Origin: Salinibacterium sp. NG253
Lineage (GTDB): Bacteria; Actinomycetota; Actinomycetes; Actinomycetales; Microbacteriaceae
Assembly: GCF_015864945.1 (NCBI RefSeq)
Contig: NZ_JADYWF010000002.1
Span: forward strand, 450,208-514,207
Reading direction: 5' to 3'
Length of the DNA: 64,000 nucleotides
Within the stretch, counting starts at the first letter, position 1; every line of letters begins with the position of its first letter. Shown here piece after piece: positions 47,532-56,082 of this stretch. A program made the translations under genes and the position numbers. Under the pieces are notes generated by a model. The model was not told the origin of the DNA. It saw only the letters and a program-made list of their open reading frames with translations, and did no database searches.

Positions 47532-48388
47532 CAGGCTCCTTGAGTGCTGAGGCGTGCTTCGGGCACCAGCGGCTTATCAGCACGCTTGTTGCCGCGAACA
47601 GTGCGGATGAAAATCGTCATGACAGCCCCGACATAAGCAACCCACACACCGGCTTCGAGCCACGTGGTCGCGGGGGAGAAGTTGAGAGTGCCCTTAAGCA
47701 ATGTGCCGTACCAGCTGTCGGGCGGGATAGCCGCGCTGACGTCAAAGGCGAGTGCGTGGAGGCCCGGCAGAACGCCGGCCTCTTGCAGGTCATGCACGCC
47801 ATAGGAGAGCACGCCGGCGGCAACGATGATAAGGATTGCGCCGGTCCACGTAAAGAAGCGAGTGAGATTGATGCTCACGACGCCGCGGTAGATGAGGTAG
47901 CCGAGCACAATCGCGGCAGCAATGCCGAGCGCTGCGCCAGTGAGGGGGAGTGCGGTCGATCCGCTCGCCTGTACTGCTGCCCAAATAAAGAGGGCGGTTT
48001 CGATGCCTTCGCGGCCGACCGCGAGGAACGCGACGAGAACGAGGCCCCAGCCGGCACCCGTGAGGTGCGAGTCGACTTCGCTGCGCAGTTCGCGACCGAG
48101 ACCGCGGGCGGCGCGGAGCATCCAGAAAATCATCCACGTGACGAAGGCGGTAGCAACAATCGAGAGGATGCCGCCAATGAGCTCTTGAGCCTGAAACGAC
48201 AAGCCGTAGGTGCCGAAGGTGAGACTCGCGCCGAGGCCCAGCGACAACACGATGGCGATAGCGACTCCGAGCCAAATGCGGGGGAGTACATCGGTACGAT
48301 CGATTTTGCGAACGTAGGCAATAAGAATGCCAACCACAAGCGCGGCTTCGAGGCCTTCTCGTAGTCCGATCAGGAAGTTTGCGAGCAC
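47531..48388 (-). CDS. efeU: Iron permease EfeU (FTR1 family)
   Basis: A 285-residue seven-helix permease. The two REGxE iron-binding motifs are REGLE at residues 10-14 and REGIE near residue 125. It moves iron oxidised at the cell surface. The start is GTG 48386-48388. First gene of efeUOB; a DtxR-type operator overlaps its -10 box upstream, so expression should rise on iron starvation. Confidence 0.96.
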   Translation of the reverse strand: MLANFLIGLREGLEAALVVGILIAYVRKIDRTDVLPRIWLGVAIAIVLSLGLGASLTFGTYGLSFQAQELIGGILSIVATAFVTWMIFWMLRAARGLGRELRSEVDSHLTGAGWGLVLVAFLAVGREGIETALFIWAAVQASGSTALPLTGAALGIAAAIVLGYLIYRGVVSINLTRFFTWTGAILIIVAAGVLSYGVHDLQEAGVLPGLHALAFDVSAAIPPDSWYGTLLKGTLNFSPATTWLEAGVWVAYVGAVMTIFIRTVRGNKRADKPLVPEARLSTQGA

Positions 48389-48419
48389 TGGACTCTCTTG
48401 TCAGTTGAGTTCTGGACAG

Positions 48420-48438
48420 GTTGGTAAGCCTAACCTAA
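48420..48438 (-). promoter_or_regulatory. DtxR/IdeR-type iron box over the efeU promoter
   Basis: On the minus strand TTAGGTTAGGCTTACCAAC matches the 19-bp DtxR/IdeR consensus TTAGGTTAGGCTAACCTAA at 16 positions. The TAGGCT inside it (48427-48432) is a good -10 box for efeU, so iron-loaded repressor would block polymerase directly. The divergent PIG-L-like gene could also be affected. Confidence 0.85.
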
Positions 48439-48503
48439 GCAACCGTAATTCGGCTACCTGTGCTTATTCTGTTTACTGCAGAACGAATGGTGGAGGAACG
48501 GCC

Positions 48504-49694
48504 GTGAAAGATCGAGCACAACGGGTATTGGTTGTTGCCGCACGCCCAGAAGACGAGGCGTACGTCTTCGGCGCCACCATTGCCACTCTGGTTCAGCGTG
48601 GTACCGAACTCATTGTGCTCAGCTGCAGCAACAACGCGACCGCCGCAATAGAGGCATCGCCCTCGACCGGCAGCGCACCCGAGACTGTCTCACACGGCGC
48701 CGCAGTGCCTGGTTTCCTGGCCGCAAGCGTCACTACGGGCGGCAGTGCAGAAACGAATACTGCAGTTGCTGACGCTGAAGCGGATGCCGACACCGACGCC
48801 GATACCGGCACCGACACCGGCGAACGCGCGGCGGTGTCCGTCGACGAGGTCGTGCGCGAAATCCTCGGCATTACCTCTCACCACATTTTGCGTGAAGACA
48901 ACGGTCGTCAGTTCAGCACGCTCGACGCCCGCGCTCTCGCCTCCGACCTAGCTGCAGCAATCACCTCGTTGAAGCCGGATGTCGTCGTCAGCTACGCCAA
49001 AGAGTCCAGCGGAACGGCGCGCGGCGCTGAGGCGCTGCTCGTGCACGACGCCACGGTGTTGGCGACTGAACTTGCTGGGGTGCCTTTCTACACGGCATCC
49101 GCTGTTCCTGTTGATCGTGGGGTGGCGGTCTCGTCGGCAACGGCCCTCGCGTTTAAGCGTCGGGCGACAGAGATTTATCGCAATGAAGTTCCGGTGGGAG
49201 AGAGCGTTTCGACACCGCCGGAGTATTTGCGTCGCTTGCGTCGCCGCGAGCTGGTCATCGGCGAACGCAGTCGTGTGGAGCGCAGCATCTTGGCTCTGGT
49301 TTCTCTCGCGTTGGGGGCCTTGGTCGGCCTCGTTCTCACCGCCGTGCACCAGTCAACGTTCACGATCGGTGATGTTCGTGTCCCGTGGGGAATTGTGGTG
49401 TCTGTCACGCTCGTAACGGCGCTCATTCTGGGCCTGCGATTGATTTATGACACCCGAGTCGCGGCAGGTTTTGCCTCGCTGGGTGTTCTAGCGATGTCGG
49501 CACTCTTGGCTGCGGCAATGCCCGGCGGAACAATTTTGATCCCGGCGAATGTTGCGGGCTACGTGTGGACTTTTGCGCCCGTGCTTGTGGTGCTCATTGT
49601 GGTGGGGTGGCCTCGGGTGAACCGTCAGGTTTCGTCGGCGAGCCGCGCTAACATTGAATTGAACTCTCCCGTGAAAGGTGCGGATATCTCTTGA
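48504..49694 (+). CDS. Degenerate PIG-L-like membrane protein
   Basis: A 396-residue protein. The N-terminal part has the PIG-L/MshB deacetylase fold pattern, but the zinc motif AHPDDE is AARPEDE (R14, E16, D17). The later HPDH motif is absent, replaced by ARGAEALLVHDA. Residues about 88-110 are an acidic Asp/Ala/Thr linker. Four hydrophobic helices follow (about 262-380). It is unlikely to be an active zinc deacetylase. GTG 48504 follows GGAGG. The TGA overlaps the TTG start of ferredoxin, and the position matches mshB of mycobacteria. Confidence 0.8.
   Translation: MKDRAQRVLVVAARPEDEAYVFGATIATLVQRGTELIVLSCSNNATAAIEASPSTGSAPETVSHGAAVPGFLAASVTTGGSAETNTAVADAEADADTDADTGTDTGERAAVSVDEVVREILGITSHHILREDNGRQFSTLDARALASDLAAAITSLKPDVVVSYAKESSGTARGAEALLVHDATVLATELAGVPFYTASAVPVDRGVAVSSATALAFKRRATEIYRNEVPVGESVSTPPEYLRRLRRRELVIGERSRVERSILALVSLALGALVGLVLTAVHQSTFTIGDVRVPWGIVVSVTLVTALILGLRLIYDTRVAAGFASLGVLAMSALLAAAMPGGTILIPANVAGYVWTFAPVLVVLIVVGWPRVNRQVSSASRANIELNSPVKGADIS
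48771..48821 (+). repeat. Low-complexity acidic coding repeat
   Basis: Degenerate tandem units of about 6-12 nt (GACACCGACGCC, GATACCGGCACC and similar) encoding an Asp/Ala/Thr/Gly-rich linker inside the PIG-L-like protein. Such tracts can vary in length between strains. Confidence 0.6.
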
Positions 49695-50026
49695 CCTACG
49701 TCATCGCTCAGCCCTGTGTCGATCTTAAAGATCGCGCGTGTGTAGATGAATGCCCAGTCGACTGCATTTATGAAGGCGACCGCATGCTCTACATCCACCC
49801 GGATGAGTGTGTTGACTGCGGAGCGTGCGAGCCGGTGTGTCCGGTTGAGGCCATCTATTACGAAGATGACCTGCCCGATAAGTGGGCCGATTACTACAAG
49901 GCCAACGTTGAATTCTTTGATCTCCTCGAGGTGAGCTCACCCGGTGGAGCAGCAAAGGTCGGTGTGATTCCCAAGGATCACGCCCTCATCGCGGCCCTGC
50001 CTGAGGGTGGCGGGTCCTCAGACTAA
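49691..50026 (+). CDS. fdxA: Ferredoxin FdxA/FdxC (7Fe type)
   Basis: A 111-residue ferredoxin. CVDECPVDCIYEG and CVDCGACEPVCPVEAI supply ligands for one [3Fe-4S] and one [4Fe-4S] cluster, the seven-iron actinobacterial type. The start is TTG, giving the family-standard MTYVIAQPCVD. The TTG overlaps the TGA of the preceding gene, so translation is coupled. Its TAA shares one base with the dapC ATG. Confidence 0.95.
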   Translation: MTYVIAQPCVDLKDRACVDECPVDCIYEGDRMLYIHPDECVDCGACEPVCPVEAIYYEDDLPDKWADYYKANVEFFDLLEVSSPGGAAKVGVIPKDHALIAALPEGGGSSD

Positions 50027-51132
50027 TGGCGCGCACGCCGTTGGCTCTCCCCGATTTTCCGTGGGATTCGCTTGTGCCGTACGGCACGATTGCGCGCACT
50101 CACCCCGATGGCTTCGTTGACCTGTCAGTCGGTTCACCGGTAGACCCCACCCCCACGGTTATCCGCGAAAGTTTGGCGACGGCCACGGATGCTCACGCCT
50201 ACCCCACCGCCACGGGCACAGTTCAACTGCGTGAGGCCATCGTCGACTGGTTTGAGCGCCGCCGTGGTGTGCCCGGGCTCACCGTCAACAATATTCTGCC
50301 GACCGTCGGTTCCAAAGAGTTGGTGGCACTGCTGCCGCTGCTGCTGGGGCTCGGCAAAGACGACGTCGTCGTGCATCCCTCGGTCGCGTACCCGACGTAT
50401 GCCATTGGGGCGGCCATGGTTGGCGCTACTGCTGTGGCATCTGACGATCCTGCATCGTGGCCCGAGAACACTGCTCTCGTCTGGCTGAACAGCCCAGGTA
50501 ACCCTGATGGTCGCGTCGCTGATGTTGAGCAGCTGCGCGCTGCTGTTGCCCGCGCTCGCGAATTGGGTGCAGTCATCGCCTCAGACGAGTGCTACGCCGA
50601 ACTCAACTGGAACGGCCCCGACCCCACGCCTTCCATTCTCGATCCCGAGGTTATTGGCAGCGACCGGTCGTCAGTTCTTGCGGTGTATTCGCTCAGCAAG
50701 CAGTCGAATTTGGCCGGTTACCGTGCCGCATTTGTGGCCGGATGCTCGGGACTCATCTCAGAACTACTCACCGTGCGCAAACACGTCGGACTTCTCGTGC
50801 CCGGCCCCGTGCAAGCCGCGATGGTCACGGCCCTTCAAGATGACGCCCACGTTGCGGCCCAGCGCGAGCTTTATCGTGCACGTCGCGCCAAGCTGCTGCC
50901 CGCTTTGAAGCGGGCGGGATTCTTCGTGGATGACAGCGTTGCAGGCCTCTACTTGTGGGCAACAAAGAACGAAGACTCGTGGCAGACGGTTGGCGATTTG
51001 GCGCAGTCTGGCATCCTCGTGGTTCCGGGCTCGTTCTACGGCGAAACCCCTGCCCGGCACGTACGTATCGCACTCACCGCGAGTGACGACACCATTGCGG
51101 ATGCGGTCGCTCGCCTCGATTTGCTCGCTTAA
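50026..51132 (+). CDS. dapC: Succinyldiaminopimelate transaminase
   Basis: A 368-residue class I/II aminotransferase. WLNSPGNPDGRV and the PLP lysine in YSLSKQSNLAGYR (about residue 225) are intact. It makes N-succinyl-diaminopimelate from the keto precursor in lysine and peptidoglycan synthesis. The fdxA-dapC arrangement is typical of Actinobacteria, and dapD and dapE lie 3-5 kb away. It overlaps fdxA by one base. Confidence 0.94.
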   Translation: MARTPLALPDFPWDSLVPYGTIARTHPDGFVDLSVGSPVDPTPTVIRESLATATDAHAYPTATGTVQLREAIVDWFERRRGVPGLTVNNILPTVGSKELVALLPLLLGLGKDDVVVHPSVAYPTYAIGAAMVGATAVASDDPASWPENTALVWLNSPGNPDGRVADVEQLRAAVARARELGAVIASDECYAELNWNGPDPTPSILDPEVIGSDRSSVLAVYSLSKQSNLAGYRAAFVAGCSGLISELLTVRKHVGLLVPGPVQAAMVTALQDDAHVAAQRELYRARRAKLLPALKRAGFFVDDSVAGLYLWATKNEDSWQTVGDLAQSGILVVPGSFYGETPARHVRIALTASDDTIADAVARLDLLA

Positions 51133-51195
51133 GTGCACTAACCGGCGAAGGCCTTGTCGTTGACCTCTAAAACCGATCTGGTTTGGTTGGTTGGT

Positions 51196-51225
51196 GTGAC
51201 AGTGGCCATTCAACCCTTGTAGGCT
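51196..51225 (+). promoter_or_regulatory. Leaderless promoter of gltA
   Basis: GTGACA (51196-51201) and TAGGCT (51220-51225) with 18-nt spacing, then 6 nt to the GTG at 51232. No ribosome site. One of the clearest leaderless promoters here. Confidence 0.7.
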
Positions 51226-51231
51226 GTAGCG

Positions 51232-52527
51232 GTGAATGAAGCCCCTCAAGACCCAGAGAAGGCCACCCTCCACTTTCCGGGCGGTGCTGCAGAATTTCCC
51301 ATTATCCGTGGGGTCGATGGTCACAACAGCATCGATATCTCCACCTTCATGAAGCAGACCGGTTACACGGCGCTTGATCAAGGGTTCGTGAACACTGCGT
51401 CAACCCGCAGTGAGATCACGTACATCGATGGAGACCGTGGAATCCTGCGTTACCGCGGGTACGCGATCGAGGATGTCGCGGCCAACTCCACCTACCTCGA
51501 AGTAGCGTGGCTGCTGATTTACGGTGAACTGCCGTCGAAGTCGCAGCTCGAAGAGTTCGATGAAAAGATCCGTCGGCACACGCTGCTGCACGAAGACCTC
51601 CGTCGCTTCTTCGACGCCCTTCCGCCGAGCGCGCACCCCATGTCGGTGCTCTCCAGCGCGGTGTCGGCTCTGTCGACGTATTACGAAGACTCGCACGACG
51701 TGCGCGACCCCGAGCAGGTCGAGATCTCGACCATCCGTTTGCTGGCAAAGTTGCCCGTCATTGCGGCCTACGCTCACAAGAAGTCACTCGGTCAGGCACT
51801 GCTGTACCCCGACAACTCGATGAGTTTTGTCGACAACTTCTTGAAGCTCAACTTCGGCAACATGGCCGAGGAGTACGAGGTCAACCCCGTGCTGAGCAAG
51901 GCGCTCGACCGCCTGCTGATTTTGCACGAAGACCACGAGCAGAACGCGTCCACCTCCACGGTGCGCCTGGTCGGCTCGACCGAAGCCAACATTTTCGCTT
52001 CGATCTCCGCCGGTATCAATGCTCTCTATGGTCCGCTTCACGGTGGCGCCAACGAAGCCGTTCTCAAGATGCTTGGCGAGATCCAAGAATCGGGCGAAGG
52101 CGTTCAGAAGTTTGTTGATCGCGTGAAGCGCAAGGAAGACGGCGTGCGCCTGATGGGCTTCGGCCACCGCGTGTACAAGAGCTTTGACCCGCGTGCACGT
52201 CTCGTCAAAGAGAGTGCGGATGAGGTACTCGCCAATCTGGGCGTCAGCGACCCGCTGCTCGACATCGCTCGTGAACTCGAAGAAGTCGCCCTCGGCGATG
52301 ACTACTTCATCGAGCGCAAGCTGTACCCCAACGTCGACTTCTATACCGGCGTTATCTACAAGGCGATGGGTTTCCCGCCGCGCATGTTCACGGTGCTCTT
52401 CGCTATCGGTCGCTTGCCGGGCTGGATCGCTAACTGGCGTGAGATGAACCAAGACCCCAAGACCAAAATTGGTCGCCCGCAGCAGCTCTACACGGGCCCT
52501 GCAGCTCGTGACTGGCCGCAGCGCTAG
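51232..52527 (+). CDS. gltA: Citrate synthase (type II)
   Basis: A 431-residue enzyme condensing acetyl-CoA with oxaloacetate at entry to the TCA cycle. GPLHGGANEAV and MGFGHRVYKSFDPRA contain the catalytic histidines; VDFYTGVIYKAMGFP contains the catalytic aspartate. The N-terminal beta-domain of the hexameric type II form is present. GTG start at the predicted transcription start. Strong terminator behind it. Confidence 0.97.
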   Translation: MNEAPQDPEKATLHFPGGAAEFPIIRGVDGHNSIDISTFMKQTGYTALDQGFVNTASTRSEITYIDGDRGILRYRGYAIEDVAANSTYLEVAWLLIYGELPSKSQLEEFDEKIRRHTLLHEDLRRFFDALPPSAHPMSVLSSAVSALSTYYEDSHDVRDPEQVEISTIRLLAKLPVIAAYAHKKSLGQALLYPDNSMSFVDNFLKLNFGNMAEEYEVNPVLSKALDRLLILHEDHEQNASTSTVRLVGSTEANIFASISAGINALYGPLHGGANEAVLKMLGEIQESGEGVQKFVDRVKRKEDGVRLMGFGHRVYKSFDPRARLVKESADEVLANLGVSDPLLDIARELEEVALGDDYFIERKLYPNVDFYTGVIYKAMGFPPRMFTVLFAIGRLPGWIANWREMNQDPKTKIGRPQQLYTGPAARDWPQR

Positions 52528-52548
52528 CGCAGCAGCAGCTTTACGACG

Positions 52549-52580
52549 AACGGCTGGTTCCCCTCGGGGAACCGGCCGTT
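52549..52580 (+). terminator. Intrinsic terminator of gltA
   Basis: 15-nt arms (AACGGCTGGTTCCCC and its partner) with a minimal loop and one U-G wobble in plus-strand RNA, 21 nt after the stop. Confidence 0.87.
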
Positions 52581-52669
52581 TCGCGTTGTGTGCGCGTCAT
52601 TACAAGGGCGGCCCCAACAGTGCGGCCCCACAACGCCAGCCACGCGGCGCTGGCAGTGGAACGTGGCGG

Positions 52670-53983
52670 CTAGTCGAAAACCGGGACGTCGAGGCGATAC
52701 ACCTCGGCATCCATGCCGCACGAACCGCCATCGGAATTGAAATAGACGTGGGTGAATGTGCGGTTGACCACGGCGTGAGTCTCGGTCCAGTAGTCCTCAC
52801 CGCAGTTGTAGGTGTGGGCGAGATTGAGGATGCGGCCGCCGTCAAGTTCAATGGCCATCACCTTTTCGCAGGTCCAGGCACCCTCGGCGTTGCAGTTGTA
52901 GGTGGACACCACGACCCACCCTGGCTTGTCATACCCTTTTCCCGAGATGTGCATCGAGGTGTTGGCATCGTCGTAGGCGTCGAAGAGCGTGGTGCGCTCT
53001 AGCGAGTCCATATCGACCGAAGTGAGGAAGCCAGCCGTTTCGCTCGCGGAGTTGAAATCGATGTAAACGTACGCATCCCGGCCATCGGCGGAGAGAGCGA
53101 CGTCGCTGTGCTCGCTCGCCTCGGTCAGTAGGCGTTGGTTGCTGAGGTCGGCGTCGTAGACGTAAGTGCCGGACTCGGCGGAGGCCACGACGTATTTTCC
53201 GGTGGGGGAGGCACTCACCCAGTCCGTGTCGGCGGGCAGCTCGCTAGTGCCGAGCACTGTATCGGAGGCAAGGTCGTAGCTGACCATTCCCAGAGGCTGC
53301 TCGTCGGGGTTGTAGACGATCCAAGCGTAGATGGTGCCGTCGCTGCTCGGAGATCCCTCGCTCCGGTCTTTCATGTAGTCGGCGTCCGGGAACGCACTCG
53401 ACAGGGGCTCTCGGAGGTCAGCAATGACCGTCGATTGTCCCGACGTCACGTCGAGTTCATGAAGGATGAGGTCGCCTTCGGAGGAGTTAGGCCCCTCCAG
53501 ATAGCGGATCAGGTGTGGATCGGTGGGGTGCCACTGAGGTTCGGCATCCGGATGGATGTCAAGGGCGCTCACGAGGGAGGCATCAGCGGTGGAGTACACG
53601 TGATATTCGGCATCACCGTGGTAGGTAAAGAACAGCGAGCCGTCGGCGTTCTCAGCCTGCCGACGACTGTAGCTGTTGCGATCAAAGCGAGTGCCCTCGG
53701 CCGAGGTGACGCGCTGAATTGTAGTGCCGTAGACCGGATCAGTCTCCACGCTACCGAGAGCCGGCTTCTGCCACGATTCGTCGGGGGCGGTGGCATCCAT
53801 TCCCCAGGTGAGCGTGGCGCTGTTGCTCGCTGCTACGGGGGCGGGGGAGAGCTCAGGAGTAAGTGCCTGGTCAGCTCCGGTACACGCCGTGAGGGCAAAC
53901 ATGGCTGCGGCAACGACTGCGGCGGCGCGATACCGGCGCAGTCGCAGTGTGGTGCCAAACCGGGAAGCGGTGAAGGTCTTCAT
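52670..53983 (-). CDS. Secreted beta-propeller lipoprotein
   Basis: A 437-residue exported protein with a twin-basic N-terminus, a hydrophobic core and the lipobox LTAC near residue 34. The rest shows repeated WD/TolB-like strands (ADGSLFFTYHGDAEYHVYS, SPTGKYVVASAESGTYVYD, SADGRDAYVYIDF), suggesting a propeller resembling oligogalacturonate-lyase or TolB types. No polysaccharide genes are nearby, so ligand and activity are unknown. AGGAG precedes the ATG. It lies between gltA and dapD on the minus strand. Confidence 0.75.
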   Translation of the reverse strand: MKTFTASRFGTTLRLRRYRAAAVVAAAMFALTACTGADQALTPELSPAPVAASNSATLTWGMDATAPDESWQKPALGSVETDPVYGTTIQRVTSAEGTRFDRNSYSRRQAENADGSLFFTYHGDAEYHVYSTADASLVSALDIHPDAEPQWHPTDPHLIRYLEGPNSSEGDLILHELDVTSGQSTVIADLREPLSSAFPDADYMKDRSEGSPSSDGTIYAWIVYNPDEQPLGMVSYDLASDTVLGTSELPADTDWVSASPTGKYVVASAESGTYVYDADLSNQRLLTEASEHSDVALSADGRDAYVYIDFNSASETAGFLTSVDMDSLERTTLFDAYDDANTSMHISGKGYDKPGWVVVSTYNCNAEGAWTCEKVMAIELDGGRILNLAHTYNCGEDYWTETHAVVNRTFTHVYFNSDGGSCGMDAEVYRLDVPVFD

Positions 53984-54016
53984 ATCAAGCTCCTAAGCCC
54001 CCCGGCGGTGGTGTGT

Positions 54017-54958
54017 TTAGGCGTGCAGGGCCGTGTTTAGCTCGACGCCGCTGCCGCTGCGAGGCAGCACCTCGACGGCACCCGTGACAGAGTTGCGGCG
54101 GAACAGCAAGCCGTTGACCCCACTGAGCTCGACGGCCTTGACACGGCGCGGCGTTGCCGAACCATCAATGATGGTGACCTTCGTGCCTGCCGTGACATAG
54201 AGCCCGGCTTCAACAACCGTGTCGTCGCCGATGGCGATGCCAATTCCGGAATTGGCGCCGAGCAGCGCGCGCTCGCCGATGGAGACACGTTCGGTTCCGC
54301 CACCGCTGAGCGTGCCCATGATGGATGCTCCACCACCGATGTCGGCACCGTCACCCACGACGACGCCCTGAGAGATACGGCCCTCGACCATCGAGCTGCC
54401 GAGCGTGCCGGCGTTGAAGTTGACGAAGCCCTCGTGCATGACGGTGGTTCCGGGGGAGAGGTAGGCGCCGAGGCGCACACGCGAGGCGTCGGCAATGCGG
54501 ACGCGTTCGGGCAAAACGTAGTCGAGCATCCGCGGGAACTTGTCGATGCCAGTCACGACGATGCCGTGACGCTTGAGCGAGACACGAACCTCTCGGAAGT
54601 CGTCAGGGTGCACCGCTCCGGCGTTGGTCCAGACGACGATCGGCAGAGCGCCGAAGAGGCCGTCGAGGTTGATGCTGTTGGGCTTCACGAGCAAGTGGCT
54701 GAGCAAGTGCAGGCGCAGGTAAGCGTCGGCGACGTTCTGCGGCGCGGCATCCAAATCGATCTCGACGGTCACGAATTCGGTGCGCACGCGACGGCGTTCG
54801 TCAGCCCCCAAGTGCTCTTCGAGGTCGGCGGGGGTGTAGTGCGGGTCGGTGCCCTCGGGGATTGATCCCAGGTGCGGAGCGGGGAACCACACATCAAGTG
54901 TTGTTCCGTCGCTGGCGATTGTTGCGAGTCCGTATCCCCATGCTGTGCGCGAAGTCAT
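54017..54958 (-). CDS. dapD: Tetrahydrodipicolinate N-succinyltransferase (actinobacterial DapD)
   Basis: A 313-residue enzyme using succinyl-CoA to succinylate tetrahydrodipicolinate. The C-terminal half is a left-handed beta-helix with hexapeptide repeats ([19 protein letters not shown] and onward). The N-terminal domain is the actinobacterial type. The start [13 protein letters not shown] is an ATG 6 nt after a TAACCT box, so the mRNA is probably leaderless. Divergent from dapE with only 26 bp between start codons. Confidence 0.95.
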   Translation of the reverse strand: MTSRTAWGYGLATIASDGTTLDVWFPAPHLGSIPEGTDPHYTPADLEEHLGADERRRVRTEFVTVEIDLDAAPQNVADAYLRLHLLSHLLVKPNSINLDGLFGALPIVVWTNAGAVHPDDFREVRVSLKRHGIVVTGIDKFPRMLDYVLPERVRIADASRVRLGAYLSPGTTVMHEGFVNFNAGTLGSSMVEGRISQGVVVGDGADIGGGASIMGTLSGGGTERVSIGERALLGANSGIGIAIGDDTVVEAGLYVTAGTKVTIIDGSATPRRVKAVELSGVNGLLFRRNSVTGAVEVLPRSGSGVELNTALHA

Positions 54959-54964
54959 GCATCA

Positions 54965-54978
54965 AGGTTACTTACACT
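54965..54978. promoter_or_regulatory. Back-to-back -10 boxes of dapD and dapE
   Basis: TAACCT on the minus strand (54965-54970) serves dapD; TACACT on the plus strand (54973-54978) serves dapE. They are separated by 2 bp. Each is followed by 6 nt and then the ATG of its gene. Any -35 element must lie inside the opposite gene. Confidence 0.65.
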
Positions 54979-54984
54979 GGGTGC

Positions 54985-56082
54985 ATGCCTGCGACCGATC
55001 TCACCGTTCCCGTGCTCGATTTGGGTGCCTCAAGCCCCGACCTGACCCGCCAGATCTGCGATATCGAGTCGGTCTCCGGCAACGAGAAGCGCATTGCGGA
55101 TGCCGTAGAAACCGCTCTGAGCGCGTTTAGCCACCTTGAGGTGATTCGGGATGCGGATGCCGTTGTCGCCCGCACGAACGGCGGCAAGGCGCAGCGCGTG
55201 GTGATTGCCGGCCACCTCGATACGGTTCCGGTGAACGAGAACCTGCCGACGACCCTCGAGATGATCGACGGTGAGGAACACCTCGTCGGCCGAGGAACGG
55301 TCGATATGAAGGGCGGCGTCGCGATCGCACTCAAGCTCGCCGCAGAACTCTCTGATCCCGCCGTCGATGTGACCTGGATTTTCTACGACCACGAAGAAGT
55401 CGCCGCTGACCTCAACGGGCTCGGCCGCATTGCGCGCAACCGCCCCGACCTGATGGCGGGCGACTTCGCGATCATTGGCGAGCCGTCGAACGCCACGGTG
55501 GAGGGCGGCTGCAATGGCACCGCTCGCATCGACATTTCGCTCACGGGGCTGCGCGCACACTCTGCGCGTGCCTGGATGGGCGAGAATGCCATCCATGCGG
55601 CAGCGCCCGTGCTGGCCATTCTGGCCGCCTATGAGCCTGAGCAGCACGAGGTCGATGGCCTTGTCTACCGCGAAGGACTCAACGCCGTTGGCATCACCGG
55701 TGGTGTTGCCGGCAATGTGATTCCGGATGCCGCGACAGTGACCGTGAACTTTAGGTTCGCCCCCGACCGCAGTACCGAGCAGGCGATCCAACACTTGCGT
55801 GAGGTCTTCGCTGGCTTCGAGTTCGAAGTCACTGACCTTGCTGGCGGCGCACGCCCCGGACTGGATGCTCCGCTCGCCCGTGATTTCCTCGCCGCGGTCG
55901 GTGGCACGGCAGCCCCCAAATATGGCTGGACCGATGTGGCACGCTTCGCTGAACTCGGCGTTCCCGCCGTGAACTATGGCCCAGGCAATCCGCTGCGCGC
56001 CCACGCCGACGACGAGCGCGTCGCCACTAGCGAGATCGTGGCGTGCGAGCAGGGACTGCGGGCGTGGCTGACGGCTCGCTAG
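54985..56082 (+). CDS. dapE: Succinyl-diaminopimelate desuccinylase
   Basis: A 365-residue M20 di-zinc hydrolase that releases succinate to give LL-diaminopimelate. Metal and catalytic blocks are AGHLDTVP, GTVDMKGG, the Glu pair in YDHEEV, GEPSN and the late AHADDE. The start MPATDLTVP is chosen because its ATG coincides with the predicted transcription start; upstream in-frame codons overlap dapD. The mannosyltransferase gene begins inside its last codons. Confidence 0.95.
   Translation: MPATDLTVPVLDLGASSPDLTRQICDIESVSGNEKRIADAVETALSAFSHLEVIRDADAVVARTNGGKAQRVVIAGHLDTVPVNENLPTTLEMIDGEEHLVGRGTVDMKGGVAIALKLAAELSDPAVDVTWIFYDHEEVAADLNGLGRIARNRPDLMAGDFAIIGEPSNATVEGGCNGTARIDISLTGLRAHSARAWMGENAIHAAAPVLAILAAYEPEQHEVDGLVYREGLNAVGITGGVAGNVIPDAATVTVNFRFAPDRSTEQAIQHLREVFAGFEFEVTDLAGGARPGLDAPLARDFLAAVGGTAAPKYGWTDVARFAELGVPAVNYGPGNPLRAHADDERVATSEIVACEQGLRAWLTAR

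Noticed and set aside
54862-54984. Longer dapE start at 54862
   Set aside because: It would overlap dapD coding sequence, contains no conserved DapE residues and crosses both promoters.
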